Source: Hyphodiscus hymeniophilus
Lineage: Eukaryota; Ascomycota; Leotiomycetes; Helotiales; Hyphodiscaceae
Length of the DNA: 64,000 bases
NCBI GenBank assembly: GCA_016508695.1
Contig: VNKQ01000002.1
Coordinates: 496,001-560,000 of the forward strand
Direction of reading: 5' to 3'
Translations under genes and position numbers: made by a program
The notes under the pieces: model-generated
The model's database searches: none
What the model saw: only the letters and a program-made list of their open reading frames with translations
Told to the model about the DNA's origin: nothing
In this document: positions 24,080 through 37,465 of the stretch, in pieces
How positions within the stretch are numbered: the stretch's first letter is position 1
Layout: every line of letters starts with the position of its first letter

Positions 24080-25294
24080 TCATGTAAAAGGTCCCTCATC
24101 ACCCGGCTTCGATAAGAGCGATTCCTCTGACGATGCCCCGAAGTCCCCTTCATACGGGCTTCGATCACTCGTATGATTATCCTCGCTCGACAAAGGCTGC
24201 CCAAACACGTCCAACGAATCAGAACTAACATCGGTCTTGAACTCCCGGAACTTTCCCCGGTATTTCTTATTCAATTTCACCAGCTGCTGTCTATCATTCT
24301 CTTTCTGCGCTTGGACAACTGCTTCGACCAGAGGCACAGCCGCGAAAGCAGGCGAAGCAGCACCGAATGTGAGTACTGTCCCGGCAATACAACCCCCAAC
24401 AGTGACAAGGCGAAGTGTCCAACGACCGCCTCGTTTCCACATCATTGCTGCCTCCATTCTCTGCCTCTCTTTCTGATATGCGAGATAAATCTCCTCGTTG
24501 TAGCGTTGCTCGAGCTCCCGTCTCGCCCGTTCCGTCTGTGCTGTTCTACCTCTCTGCTTCTCAAATTGGTTAAGGTATTCCGAGATGTGATGACCTGCCT
24601 CTGTAGCGCCGAGTTTGTGTTTGGGACCAGTGGGATCAGCCATTTCATAGGTGAGTTTCGGAACGAATCCGTCGATGAGATATGGTTCAATAATCTCGAG
24701 AACTGACTGCGGGGTGTTGTCGAAGCGTTTCATCTCTGCCTTTCGATCACTAGTTCTCATCGTTTTCCAGAACTTTTCGCTGTTCTCTAACTCTGCTTCG
24801 CGAAGCCTTTCCTGCTCCGGATCTGTCGTGCACCCCCACTTGGTGGTGACAAGCGTGGATCGGTTCCAGTGATCGCAGCCTAGGAAGGCCTCTAATAACC
24901 TGATATTTCGTTGGCCACTACCACCCATCCTAGCCTTCGTGATATCGTGTAGATACAGAACTCCTGAAATCTTGACGCCGTCTTTGTATATGAAGTTGAT
25001 TCGATCCGCGATACCGTTGAGAATGCGAGCATCATCCAGTCCATCGTCGTCGAAGCCAGGAGTGTCGATGAAATGAACCTCGTACCCCTTGTAAAGGACG
25101 ATGTACTCTGCAGTTTCTTGGGTGGCTGTATTTAATCAGTAAATTGTCAAGTGAATCCTGTTAGATCACGTACCTGACTCTAAGCCTTGTCCAATTTTAA
25201 TCGTGTTGTCGCCGGTCGCATGGTAAATCAATGTGCTTTTTCCGGCACCCGTAAGCCCCATGACCACGATGTATCTAATTTTTGATTGATCCAT
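24080..25294 (-). CDS. AIG1/GIMAP-like P-loop GTPase with C-terminal coiled coil
   Basis: Predicted GTPase of the TRAFAC class resembling the AIG1-type small GTPase domains common in mushrooms and moulds. Exons 25294-25174 and 25125-24080 give 388 residues. G1 is GLTGAGKST (residues 13-21), G3 is FIDTPGFDDDG, and the G4 position reads VTTKWG instead of N/TKxD, a common variant in this fungal group. Behind the G domain lies a charged helical stretch rich in Glu, Arg and Gln (around ERARRELEQRYNEE), probably a coiled coil. After it comes a hydrophobic, Ala/Gly-rich segment (near TVGGCIAGTVLTFGAASPA) that could touch a membrane, then an acidic, Ser-rich tail. The cellular role of these fungal proteins is unknown; an immune-like function, as in plant and animal relatives, is only a suggestion. 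Confidence 0.82.
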
Positions 25295-27948
25295 GGTGAA
25301 AGGGGTAAGATGGTTGAAGAAGGGTATCTGTAGATAGCAAGCAGGATGATAACTGATACCGTGGTTATGCCACTTCATGAATAAAGTGTGGATGCTATGT
25401 ACTTGTACAAGCATGATCCAAGAGCGAGAAGGCTATCAGTATTTATAAGAAATATCTACCCACCCTTCACATCGTGGAGGTTCAATTTGCTGAGCTCTCA
25501 GGATGTTTCGCAGGCGAGCCTCAAGGCATAATTCAAGGCTGACATTGATGTCGGGGCATCTAGTCAGAGCCTCGTTCATATCGTGTGGGATAAGCAATTC
25601 CAACGTTTCCGAGACATGGGCAAGGCAAAGGACTCATAGGAAAAAGAAATGCAGGCTCCTACAAAAGTCACTGCATTAGCCACATATGCGACCACTGGCC
25701 TTGAATAAAGTGAAAGACGGTTTGCCTGTTGTTCAGAAGGCTGCGAGAAGATCCCATCCAAATAATATACAGAGTGGCAAGAAATTGCAGTGTAAAGGTG
25801 TATTTGTTGCCACAAACGCCGGTGATGATGTTGTGGCGGCATGAAGGCGTCCCAATTGACTCGTAACGGGCGAAAGTAGGCGAGCACGACCGCGCGCACG
25901 AGGCTGGGGCCTGCGTGCAGCCTCTTGATGCGGCGTTTCCGACGGTGAATATATTCAATCTAGACGCAAGGTCGTTACCGACGAAAAGCAACGACAATTG
26001 TGACTAGCCTGACGCAAGTGTATCGTGAGTTGACCCTATTCGGGTACTCTCAAGTCGAAACTACACTGATATGCTCCGTTCGAAGTGAAACCACACAGTT
26101 CCAGCTCACGAAGGATACTATAGATGTCTTTTGCGCCTGCGCGAAGACGTCCTCGGGTTTCCAAAGTCAAGCATACTGGGATTGACTGATGCATACAGTA
26201 GAGGCCTCTGGCATGAATAGACACAGCCCAAGGTGCGGTAGTACAAGCAAAACACAGGGCTTTTGCAAAACAAGAGATAATTAGGCATCCAACGTGTGGT
26301 CTCGAGATCTGCAGTATTTACGCTGATGGTAACATCAAATACTTGCCTGTGGTAAGAAAAACAATGCGCCACGGCAGGCAAGGAACTGACACGCGACACT
26401 GCGAACGGTAATCTAGAAACATCTATACGAATTTGAGAGAAAGCAAGTAGGTTTCTCGGAATATGTCGCAGTTTGAGTCCAACTACAGCAAAGTCTGCAA
26501 ACACACCACCACATCAATTCATCAAGCATAGAGCCTGCATTCAGAACCAATGGCACTTCGGAGGAAGCATTCTTCCATTTCGACAGCCATGGAGCAATAT
26601 TCTCAAATAATCATGGGAAATGATTTCCAGAACATACAGAAGCTCCCTAATACGATTTGGTTGATCATTCGGAGCTTTACCTTAATCATATCAAGTATTC
26701 GTGTGTCTGAAAGTACTCACGTTTCGTGGTTATTGCCCACCGTCCCGCCCTTGAAAGGTAGTAGCAGAGTATGGCACAAGTGGTTTCGAAACGGTCGGGT
26801 ACAATTGCAATCACCACTTGGAGGGTTGGCTTGATCATGAGAGAAGGAAAAGATCAGCTCAAAGGTCAAAAGGACACATGGTAGATGCCTATGGCCCGGG
26901 TTGCCACGTTACGAAATTTATTTTAGCCATAAAATAAATGTATTAATAATTTATTAGTAAGCCACCACCGACCACTTCTGTGACCTCCCAGCCAAAGCCC
27001 AACTCTCCAATCTCCAACGCACTCGGGGGTGCTGCCACCAAATCCACCGAGATCACTCCCTGTTCAAGAACTATCAGCTCGAAACACTGAAGTACTGCCC
27101 GTTCGCACAAGCACTCGCCTTCACCCAGCCACGGTGCTCCAAAAGGCATCAGCCCTAACCACAAACCGCTTTGCGCGTCATCTCAAATTGAACAGCTAAA
27201 CTTATGTGTTAGATTACGGAACGTACATCGTGCTAACCTATATAACTTTGCAGAATTGCAGAAGTTACAGATCCCAAAAAGAATGAAATGTCGGGAATCA
27301 AACCCAAGTCCCATCCCAATCCAAATCGCGAAAATGACCGAGAGATTAATGGCATGGCGAAGCTTAGCTCAGTCTCCCAGCTTTGAGCTAGCGATAACGA
27401 GCAACAGGCCGCTCATTGAGGAGCATGATATTGTTTAGGAGAAAGCGCTGGAGTGCTTGGGAAGAAATGGGGCAACGTACAGTGCTTCGATTTTGAGAAT
27501 TGATGAATATCTTTCAAAGGCCAGGACATCGCCGTAAACCGGCAAAGATCCTGCTCACCGTGCCCGACCACTTGGAGCCCAGTGATTCCAGTTTCCCTTG
27601 CAAGCACAAGGTGCAGACGTTTTGCGTCGAAGGCAAACAATGCAGCGCTTGGGTGATTAAAGCGATAGGGAAAACATCACCTAAAAGAAGAGATCGTCGA
27701 GATCGAAGGTCTGGTCCGGTACTTGGATTTCGTTGCTCCTGTCACAGACAGACAGCAGAGCGCCATTCCCGCTTCGCTCCTTCCCCCAATGTTGCCAAAG
27801 CCCATACACGTTCAACTCGCACAATATCCTTTCCTTCTACTGCACTGTCTTCCTCCTTATTCTCAACCGCATACATTTATTTCCAACGCTCATTGTATAG
27901 TTCCTTATACCTCCTTATGATTCCGCGGTACGTGTATTCCTAGTCTTC
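25295..27948. other. Gene-poor 2.6 kb stretch
   Basis: No recognisable gene or RNA. Short open frames at 25576-26504 and 26943-27164 have no family features. The last 500 bases are probably the promoter and leader of the large MFS-like gene, with pyrimidine-rich runs near 27830-27920. Confidence 0.5.
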
Positions 27949-30900
27949 ATGACGACCGACTCGCAACGGCTGAGTGAGGGTTTCTCCGCCAAACGACGGC
28001 GAGTCTCAATAGCCAACAGCACTGGCCTCGATTATTCAACTGTTTATCGAGTCGAAGAAGATATCCTATCGCGTATTCGCTCACTCCTCCTATCACGAAA
28101 CCATTATTGCCCTCCTCGAACTCCATACCACTCTAACGAAGACCATCACCTCTGTTCCAAGCAGTGCTATTCATCTGATACATCCGATACATCCGATCAA
28201 TTTGACTTCAGCACTGCGAAGAGTATTGCAAGACTTGTGCTACCCGCTGAGAGTGGAAGTCTTGTCACTCCTTTCATACGAAGTACGACTTTGATGATGG
28301 ATGGGGCGTACACGCCAGCTCAAGCATCCGTTCCAGTTAAGAAACGATCTCTCCGTGCAACAAGTTCCGCGAACGATCTCAATAGGTCCCTTGGTGATGC
28401 TGCCCTCCATGAGACTGAACTTCCTTGCTGTCCACCTTGTCCTCCCGCGGACGGTACGAAGAAGCCATTTCGATTCCCACGCTTGGTTTTGCGTGAACAA
28501 ATAGTGAAGAATAAGCGAGACCCAGACTTCCGCTCTTGCTTCGATTTCACACCCCTCGTTACACCTCCAGTAGTTGTCATTCCGACGAAAGCCGACCCAT
28601 CACGCAGTACTCCATATTCAGGCAAGCCCGCGAGTGAAACACACGCCCCTCGGCGTCTCAGTGACAAAACTGTGAAAGCAGATCCTTCAGATATTGCTTG
28701 CTTCCTTGCGGGTTGCGGCCCTGGCGAGTGTAAGACGCATTCCAGACGAGCATCTGAGTCTGCGCTACCAAAATATTCCATGGCAAACAATATGCCAAAG
28801 CTTGGTTCGAGCAGAGTAACTGTCAGCCAGGTCGCTGATTCTAGGTCCGAAGGTAAGCAAGCTTCACACAGTGTGATCCCACGCCAGATGAGTGACTTCG
28901 GGGAGCGGCGGGATGTCACTGATGCTTTTACAGCTTCCAAATCGACTAGAAGCAGCGTTTCCGTCCTCGATGCGTTTCCCCATGCTTTGCAATCTCAAGA
29001 TTTGGCGGCCAAGGTAGCCATCGCAGACCTCTCGTCCATTGTCGTCACAAATTTCAGTCTCCCGGGTCCCAGGGCCAAGGGTAGCCAACCCCTGGAAGCT
29101 GCGGAACCAGTACAATCAGACGAATTATCTCCAAAAGCTTCTGATTCTATTCGATTCAAATCACCTATCGCGTCACTGTCAAGAATCGTCGAATCTAGAT
29201 TGCTAGAGCCTTCTAACGCATCGAAAGGAAGACCTACAGATTTTGTGCAACCAAAGAAATCCGACGCTTCATTGAGATCTAAAAGAAACTACTCACCATC
29301 TCTCCGTTCTGTCTCTTCGAAAGCCGCATCTATCCGTCATGCATTGCTGAAGCCTTCTGGCCCCGACACTGACCCTGTGGAAACCGCATTGCCAATTTCC
29401 CCTGTTGTCACTCAAGTGGCCGTCCACAGTTCAGATCCTACTACGATCAACGGCGCTAGTCCTATCAAGACCACTCCACACGCCCTCACGAATAGCTCAA
29501 TGACACCTCGAAATGCCGACGACACCACTGCAACGGAAGTTGTGCACTTGACCAATCTCAAGAAAGCCAAAGACCTTGCTGACAGAATCCAAAATCAAAG
29601 TGACACGACGGAGGGCATCGACAAGCGAGGGCAGGATGAGAGTAGTACCACGATTGTCCAATGTTCTCTTGGAGATATCGTGCCCACGAATTCTGGCGGC
29701 ATTACTATTGAAAGTCCTCCGGCATCTATCACGAGTCTCAAAGGGCTCTTGGGAATTCCCGAGCCAACCGAATTCCCACTTCAAAATCCTTCTCTGCTAG
29801 ATGTTCAGAGACCTGCGTGCTGTTCCGACTCCACAAACGAAACCCCTGAGGGTCCTCCAGAAGTGGGTCGCGGACAAGTGACACGTTCGACGACTGCGCC
29901 TTCACTAGAACTGGTCAATGCGGCATATTGGGGGTTTGTTCCTAGCGTTAAGGAAGCTGTTCAAAATGCCGTCCAAACTGCAGTCCAGAATGCTGTCGAG
30001 GAGATTGAAGTCCCTCCTGGCAGTCAAAATGATGAGGCCTCTAAAGCATATCGAAGGCTTGTGGGGGATTCACTCGCCGAAGCGGTCGAAGATGCGGATA
30101 AGTACTTGCGGAGAGGATCTTTGTGGAATGAGCCACCTTCAAGTATCCGAAGGAGATCGGGAGGCGATCTAGAGCTGTCGGAATCGACAGTAGCTTCTCG
30201 GGAGCCGCGCATCGGTGGAGTAATCACCGACCAGCCTCGAAATGATAAGCTGGATACAGTCCCTCTCCAAACCGTTGATGAGAGACTAGTAGAGAATCAT
30301 ACGCAAAGCTCAAAGCCCTTTAGAGCTTGGAATGGAATTTCCAAAAAACGCTCATCAGGATATGTGGCAGTTCCTACACGACACTCGTCCAAGAGTCGTG
30401 TTCTAGGCTCCAAGATTCAGTCGACACCAGGTCCGTCCGTGAAGGAGTCTCCCAGAGGGACCAGAAATTCGAGATCAAAAGCTTATGGTGGTCTTCGCTC
30501 TGAGTCCTCCATCGGATCCGGAGATAGGGTCGAGGCAGACGAGCAAGAGTTAAGTGGTCAAGACCTGGTGCATTCAATCACGGATCGAATTTCGTCTACC
30601 AAAAGCTCTCAAGCAAGAAAGCTCGGTCGTAGTAATACGGCGCATTGGCTTCGTGAGCTCCTCTCTCCTAACGGCCCATATGAGCCAAGATTTACCGCCA
30701 TGCCTCCACGTCCGCGAAGGGGTGAGAATACTTCAAGTAGTCGTGTCAGATCTCAGACAGCCCCACCAAAGCCGATCGAGGAATTAGGTCTGAGCGCCAC
30801 ACCACGTCGAGGTGAGTTGAGGTCCGGTAAAGCGAACGCTGAGGACACACGCAAGCCGGTAGACGGTTGGGATGTGATCATCCCAGTGCCCGAAAGTGAT

Positions 30901-33900
30901 ATGGCTCAAACAACGGAAATGACGCAGACGTTCACCAAGACTATCAATGACCTTGAAAGTTTACTCAACGAAGCCCTTTTTATTGCTCGACAAGCTGCAG
31001 ATAAGGAAGATAATGTTTACGCGCCCACGCTTCTTAACGAAGCTGCTGCTGTTCTTAAAAGTGGCCGCAAAGGTTTCGAGGACGATACTATCAAAAGACG
31101 GACACGAGAGGCACCCACTCGATCATCGCGTCGTGGCCAAAAACGTTCAGATGATGTTTCCAGTGCTCCAAGTATGCATGAAAGTTTCGGTAGTTTTTCG
31201 TCCAGCGATTCCGAAGGCAGCAATAAGGACGGTTGTGAGGACGAGACAAAGTCTCGGCGCGTACCACTTCCAGAACTACGATCAAAAACTCCCACAGTCG
31301 GATTTTTGGTGCCCCCAGCGCTGGAGCATTCGAGTCATCAGAATGTACCGTGGGCTCCAGCCGGGCGAGTAGCGACACCTTTTCTGTCTGTATCACTTAC
31401 ACCTTACCCTCTACTAGTAGGGAAAACCGGTGACAGCGATGGCGAAGGTTCTGACACTAAGCTCCTCAGCGTGGAGATTCAACATGTCAACCCTTTTCTC
31501 GCGGAGAACAACGGAAACGCACGGAGGATGTCATCGATTAGCCCAACCAAAAGAAGTCGCTCTACAACCGGCCCCCAGTCACAGCAGACAGCTTCATCTG
31601 CTCTTGATGATTCTGTTCTTGCTCGTTATGGATCTAGACCTTCTGCTTCTGGGACGTTTCCAACACCACCAATTACCTCTCGTGCACCAGGTGGAGCAAG
31701 CTTGTCAGAGACTGGCATGCGAAGAGCCACACAGACGGACCCGGAACTCATCCAAGCCAGTATGCCGATCGAGACTGAACCAATTAATATGGGAGTACGT
31801 GAACATATCAGGGCATTCCACCAACCATCAATTCAGACTCGAGTGAGCTCACTGAATCTGAGAAAATACACTAAAATAGAGCAGGGACAGTCTCGAAGTG
31901 TAAAACACGCCTCAGCAGGTGAATCTCACTCGTGGCAGAATGTAGACAGGAGCGCCATCGAGCCATACTTGCAAGAAGGAGATATTCCTAATCCAGCACA
32001 TACAGGAGGGCTCGTCAGCGCTGATCTTGATCGCGATCAGACTACTTCCATTTCGAAGAGCTACGATGGGTCTCACTCTGAGGCTATCAACTTCGATACT
32101 GGCTTTGCTCATCGACAGAATGGCGGAGGGGATATAGCTGACAATGGTGGAAGACGCGACACCGTTGAATTGATGGATATCCCCAATCCCAATCTGCCAC
32201 AGATAACGCAACGCGGAGGCAAAGGCGCACATCCGTTCAATCTCAGCGGAAGAAACCATATCAGCTTAAGAGGCGAACACCACAAAGGCTTCAGCTTCGC
32301 TAGGACACACAAGAAACATAAAATTGCGAGAGATTGGGCACCAGCGCGCAAGAGATTCGTGGCCACCGTTGCATGTATCAGTACTGCTTTGGTCGGATTG
32401 CTTGTTGGAGTCTACGCAGCATCAGTCCCAGCAATTCAATACTGGATTGTGGACTTTCATCATTACACAATCCTTGGCAACGTTTTCTTCTTCATCGGAC
32501 TGGCCATTCCTACTTTCTTCTTCTGGCCGCTTCCCCTGCTCCACGGCCGAAAGCCTTACACTTTAGGCGCAATGTCTCTTGCGATGCCTCTCTTATTCCC
32601 GCAGGCACTGGCTGTTGGCCAGTTCAGATCACCCTATGTCGACTACTGGAGAATCGGACTGATTTTGCCTCGAGCCCTTATGGGTTTCGTGCTAGGCTTC
32701 GCCAATATGAACTTCAAAGCGACACTGCTCGACCTTTTCGGAGCTTCTCTGCAGAGCGAGAACCCCCATCAAGAAGTTGTTGACAACAATGATGTTAGAC
32801 GCCATGGTGGTGGTCTGGGCGTCTGGCTGGGCATCTGGACATGGTGCGCAATGGGCTCTATAGGCACCGGTTTCTTGATTGGTGCTCTAATCATCAACCA
32901 TCTGAATCCAGCATGGGGCTTCTATATCAGCATCGCGATCATAGCTTTTGTCTTACTCCTCAATGTGATCTGCCCAGAGGTCAGACGGTCAGCTTTCCGA
33001 CGATCGGTTGCTGAATTGAAACACGAAGAAGGAGTTTCTCGCAGACTAGGACGAGGCGAAGTCAAAATGCATTTGGTTCACACTGGGCCAAAATGGTGGG
33101 GTGAAGAGTTTCGTTACGGGTTAAAGATGAACGCAAAAATGCTCCGACAGCCTGGTTTTATGATCCTGGCTGTTTATGTTTCTTGGATCTATGGCCAGAT
33201 AGTGCTACTCGTCGTTGTAAGTGTACGCGCGACGTTTTTCACTAAACCACTGCTGATGACCTGCAGCTTCTAGGTTCTTTGGTTTCCAACTCCTACAAGT
33301 TCAAATCACCTTACGTCGGCGCGAGTGTGATGGCAGTCCCTATCGGTGCATTTCTTGCAATCCCATTCCAGAAGGCTTCCCTCTTTAGTCGCTCTCGCGA
33401 TCATGCAGCGCTGGATGATGATAATGCAGAAACTCTTAATAAGAAGGTAACTTTGTCGTCTCATCTGGTCCGACGAGCCATTTTCGTTTTAGTTCTTCCT
33501 TTCGCCGGTCTTGGGTATACTCTCAGCTCCAACGGGCCCCCAATTCCTTTCATCCTTCCGATTCTCTTCGCTGGACTCATTGGATTTTTATCTAATCTTG
33601 CCATGGGTGAGTGCCATGGAATTATCATGGAAACTTTTGATACCTCTGACCTCCAGCCTGGTATGACTGGTCGTCCCCGGGGTGCGTCCGGCGAAAGGAC
33701 CGCTAGCAAACGCACAAACTATTCCTCGTTCCCACGCGTGAGCTCCGGATTCGCTATTACTCAGGGTATCGGATACCTCTTTGCCGCCGCAGCTACAGGA
33801 GTCGGTGGTGTTGCCACGCGCAATCTTGGCCAACAAGCTGCCACTGGCATCATGGCAGGAATTCTTCTTATCCTTTCAATTCTCCTCCTTGGGGTTCTTT

Positions 33901-34406
33901 ACCGATTCAAAGACGTACAAATAATTCCAAATTCCAAGCAGGATGACATGCAAAGGTGGAAGAACGCTCGTCGAACTTCAGCCATATTGCGAGTTGAAGG
34001 AATCGATCCACCGGAGGAGTGGCGACCTGTGATAATTGGCAATCCAACGCATACTATGAGACGAATGTGTGTTCTTGAGTTGGGTGGTATGACCCGGTGG
34101 AGTGAGATCCGTCGCAAGAACCACCTTGTTGATTCGAACACTCTCGAGGCTAAACACCCTAATCTTGCGGTCATCAAAGATGTGGAAAACCGAATCAAGG
34201 CAGCGGAAGAGGAAATCATCCACCATGTACGCCGGAGCATCAGCCGGCATAGCCTGAGCCGCCACAGCAGTCGTCGAAGTAAGAGAAGTGATCGAAGCTT
34301 CGAGCAGCAGGGTGACTTGGGTGGTCACCGTGAAATGTTGCGGCCATCGCATTCGGTAAATGGGAGTCGCAGACGGGAAAGAGGGAAATCGAGAATCGAA
34401 GAGTGA
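27949..34406 (+). CDS. MFS-like multispanning membrane protein with about 1460-residue disordered N-terminal tail
   Basis: Two exons (27949-33216 and 33267-34406; intron GTAAGT...CTGAT...CTGCAG, 50 bases) give 2135 residues. Residues 1 to about 1460 are Ser/Thr/Pro/Arg-rich and look disordered. They contain many basic-Ser motifs and a short amphipathic repeat near residue 665 (QNAVQTAVQNAVEEIE). From about residue 1467 a membrane domain starts with FVATVACISTALVGLLVGVYAAS. It has about twelve hydrophobic segments and an HGRKP loop after the second segment, as in major facilitator proteins. The last 140 residues are a charged cytosolic tail rich in Arg and Ser. I recognise the general architecture (polytopic MFS-like core behind a giant regulatory tail) but not the substrate. 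The tail is probably cytosolic and phosphorylated. Confidence 0.8.
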
Positions 34407-36057
34407 AGAGTATGACTTCCACCAAGAATATTATATTTGCTGATTCAGAACCTGCTTTCTGGGTCACAAAGTGCAAGCAGAGCCTTGGTATGATATCGCT
34501 GGTTTCATATCAGTTCGGAATACTGCTTGTGCGAGGCATGGTATTTAGGGAACGGAGGAGGTAGGCACGGGGTTTGATGGATAGGCTTGGAGGCATAGCC
34601 TTATTTATTGATAATCAGATTGTCACCTGGGCGGTAATTGATTGAGATTGGTTGTGTTATAGACTTCCTATAGCAAATACACGTTCAACTGACAACTCTG
34701 TCTTTCGTTGGATATGCTTGTAATATCCTTCACATTCTGGTACTTACTCTATGTAAGCGATGATGCTTAACCTGAAAGAACATCTCAAAGACAACAATTG
34801 TAAGTTATTCAACTCATTGCACCGTGTCTGGTAAGACATTCTTCCAAAACTAAAGCCCCAAATGAAAGCAAAAAAGAAATCCAAAAGATTGAAAGAGTAA
34901 ATAGTTTCGAATCTGTTGTGAATTTTAGTAATTGATCAATATATTGCGTGCAAACGAGAATTGTGAAGTTATTTGTTGTCAGACTATACTAGGTCCCTCT
35001 ACTGAAGGTACGACGACACAACTCAAGGGCGAGAACAAGAGCCGCCGCCCAACAAGTCCTCCTGGGCCAAACAGCGGCAGTAGAGGGGTTGCTAGAAATT
35101 GCCCTGCAGTGGCAAATCATCATAGGGTAAGTAAGGAATGAGAAGGGGACGTTACTTACATTAGACCAAAAGGACTTTGGGACAAAATTTGGTAGATTTC
35201 ATCTTATTTTGATACATAACAATAGCGAAGTTGAGGGCGGAGTGAATTGATGCGGTTACTTGCACGTGGTACCGCTTTGGGGCGGCTTTTGAGGGAGGCT
35301 AGGGGTACAATGTATACGGTAACGTAGTCAACTTTAGAGAATAGGAGGATCAAAAGCCTATTCTTGTATTATCTATGGATACGCACGCGAGTACAGGCCA
35401 AGCCGTGTTCCTCATCTGAAGTTCTCACTTGCGGAAATGATATAGAGCGATTGTAAGACCAGTTGCAAAGCACTTCTCTGCTTAAAAAAGTGTATTGATA
35501 AACCGGAGAGTATGCCCCAAACACCATTCTTTCGCTACATGAACCCACCTCCTAAGAGCTGGATATCGCGGAGTGTGGCCTGCTTGACGGCATAAGGTAT
35601 GGCGCTCCGGAGAGGAACGTATTTCTTTCAGGTCCATTAGCTCCGCTACCAATCCCGCGTGCCATCTAACTGTCCAACCAACTTTACCACGTCGTTCGGG
35701 AAGTAATCTTCTCCTAACGTCTTCTTCTTGGAAGCATCCTGTCCGACCTCATGGGGATTTCTCATTTTGACAGGTTACTCTAACGATCCCACAACCATCC
35801 CGCATGAATGCCTGGATGGTAATATTCATCGATCGATGAGATGGCTACAAATGGTTGCCGAGGGCTGTTCGAAGAAAAGGATAACCGTCTCAGACGCTTC
35901 AGCCAGCGTCTTAACGCAATGTTGTGGGTACTGTATCTGTATCATCATCGGTCGTCGCCCATTTCGTCTTTATCCCACAACCATCTCATCTCCTCTCTTT
36001 CTCGCGGCTCCTCATTATCCTTCCCCAAGTACTCCTCGTCTCCTTTCAAAGATCTTT
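34407..36057. other. Intergenic between convergent genes
   Basis: About 1.65 kb with no supported gene. It should contain the 3' ends of the MFS-like gene (plus) and of the RRM-like gene (minus). Confidence 0.55.
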
Positions 36058-36928
36058 TCACGTATTTTTCGAGATGACTTGGCCGCTAGGCATGAGCTTC
36101 AATTGTTGCCCATTTACCTCTGACTGCCTCGCCCTCCCCTCATCCCGTCGTCGCCTCTCGTCCCGCAATGCCTTCAGACCCAGCATGACTTTAGGAGCCG
36201 CCTTGATCTGCTTCCGCTGGCGTCTCATCAAATAGGCACTTGTCGGATCGGTTTGCAGACCCTCAGATCCAGCCACATCCTTATTGCCTTCAAAATCCGC
36301 TTCCAACCCTCTCACTCCATCCGTCTCCCAGTCCATAAGTCCCTTGGCCCAAGGCGAGGGTGGTACAGATTGCTTCAATGCCCCGCCTATGAATGAATTT
36401 TCTGGGGAGACAGGCTTGAAAGATCCATATAGCGGGTTTGTGGTTGGCGATTTAATGTATTTCTCGTGCACGAAATCGGAGGGCCAGATATCAAGTTGGA
36501 ACTCCTTTACTTCCTGTGGCGCTTCTGGCTCAGTCGCTGCTTCTTCTGTGTTGATTTCGGACTCGAGAGGAGGAATTGGCGGTCCCACAGCGAAGGTTGT
36601 GGGTTGAGGAGGTTCGAGCATAAGACCATAACGATGCCGCGCTGCGTTGAGAGCTGCTTTTGCTGCACTTTCGGTTTGGAAGATCGCTGTGACGGCATTT
36701 TGCACAGGTGCTGAGGGATGGTACTACGAATCTTATGTTAGATTGAGGTAATGTAATTGGCAAGTAAACGCGTACTTTGAGAAATCGGAACATAGCAATC
36801 TCTCCGAACTTCTGCTCAAGTTCTTGGAGAACCACACGGCTTTCCGTAAGATTTTGCGGTGTTGGGGATATCTTAATGTGGACAGTACGCGCTGTGAGGC
36901 TCCGTGTTCTTGTGACAGCAGATGCCAT
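36058..36928 (-). CDS. Fungal protein with N-terminal RRM-like fold, function unknown
   Basis: Exons 36928-36776 and 36723-36058 (intron GTACGC...CTAAC...GTAG, phase 0) give 272 residues. The first 90 residues follow a beta-alpha-beta-beta-alpha-beta pattern typical of an RNA-recognition motif: TVHIKISPTP, a helix with ESRVVLQELEQKFG, a strand EIAMFRFLKYHP, then NAVTAIFQTESAAKAALNA. The rest is acidic and proline-rich and ends in a basic helix (around LKALRDERRRRDEGRARQ). The Arg/Thr-rich start (MASAVTRTRSLTARTVHI) might be a mitochondrial presequence, but this is weak. I know no experimentally defined function. It is conserved-looking and cleanly spliced, so I consider it a real gene. Confidence 0.75.
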
Positions 36929-37465
36929 GATTTAGGCACGGTATTTAATACCACCTAAGGTCGGTCTGTCTTACCGTGGGATCATTATATTGTGGTCTCA
37001 AAGGGCGTCTGTTGCTCATGGAGGTCGAAACTTCATGAGCTCGTACGGTGCCCCAAAAAGCCCCGCTTGGCAGCAACTGTCAGCCTCGCTTCGGCCCCTT
37101 AAAGCTTAACGAATCCTGGCAAAGTATGATCTGAACGGTGGGATGCAGTACACAAGGAACTTCAAGTCTTTAGGGGAAGTTTACTGATTAGATGATTGCC
37201 GATCCAAGTCGTTCGAGACGTATAAGCGATGAGGAAAACCTGAGATCTCTGAAATTGCGTCTACGTCGCAAGCACTGGGACTTTAGATCTCAAGGTATGT
37301 ATGTTCAACGAAGGTGTGATTGGTTAATTACTGCACAGATACAACTTGGATTTCATTAAGCTTTGACAAGTTTATGTCATGGTCCAGATCCGAAGTCGTA
37401 GGACCAATCCGAACAAGACAATTGCCTTGTCTAGAAGACCTTGCACAAAGATGACCAGAAATAGC
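36929..37465. other. Intergenic, no gene seen
   Basis: About 540 bases between the RRM-like gene start and the 3' end of the transporter gene. Nothing recognisable. Confidence 0.6.

Noticed and set aside
26943..27164. Open frame in a segment following the 25-27 kb gap
   Set aside because: No homology I recognise and no supporting splice sites.
27290..27370. T-arm-like GGGTTTGATTCCC on the minus strand and a TAGCTCAG box nearby
   Set aside because: The boxes lie on opposite strands and no acceptor stem closes; not a tRNA.
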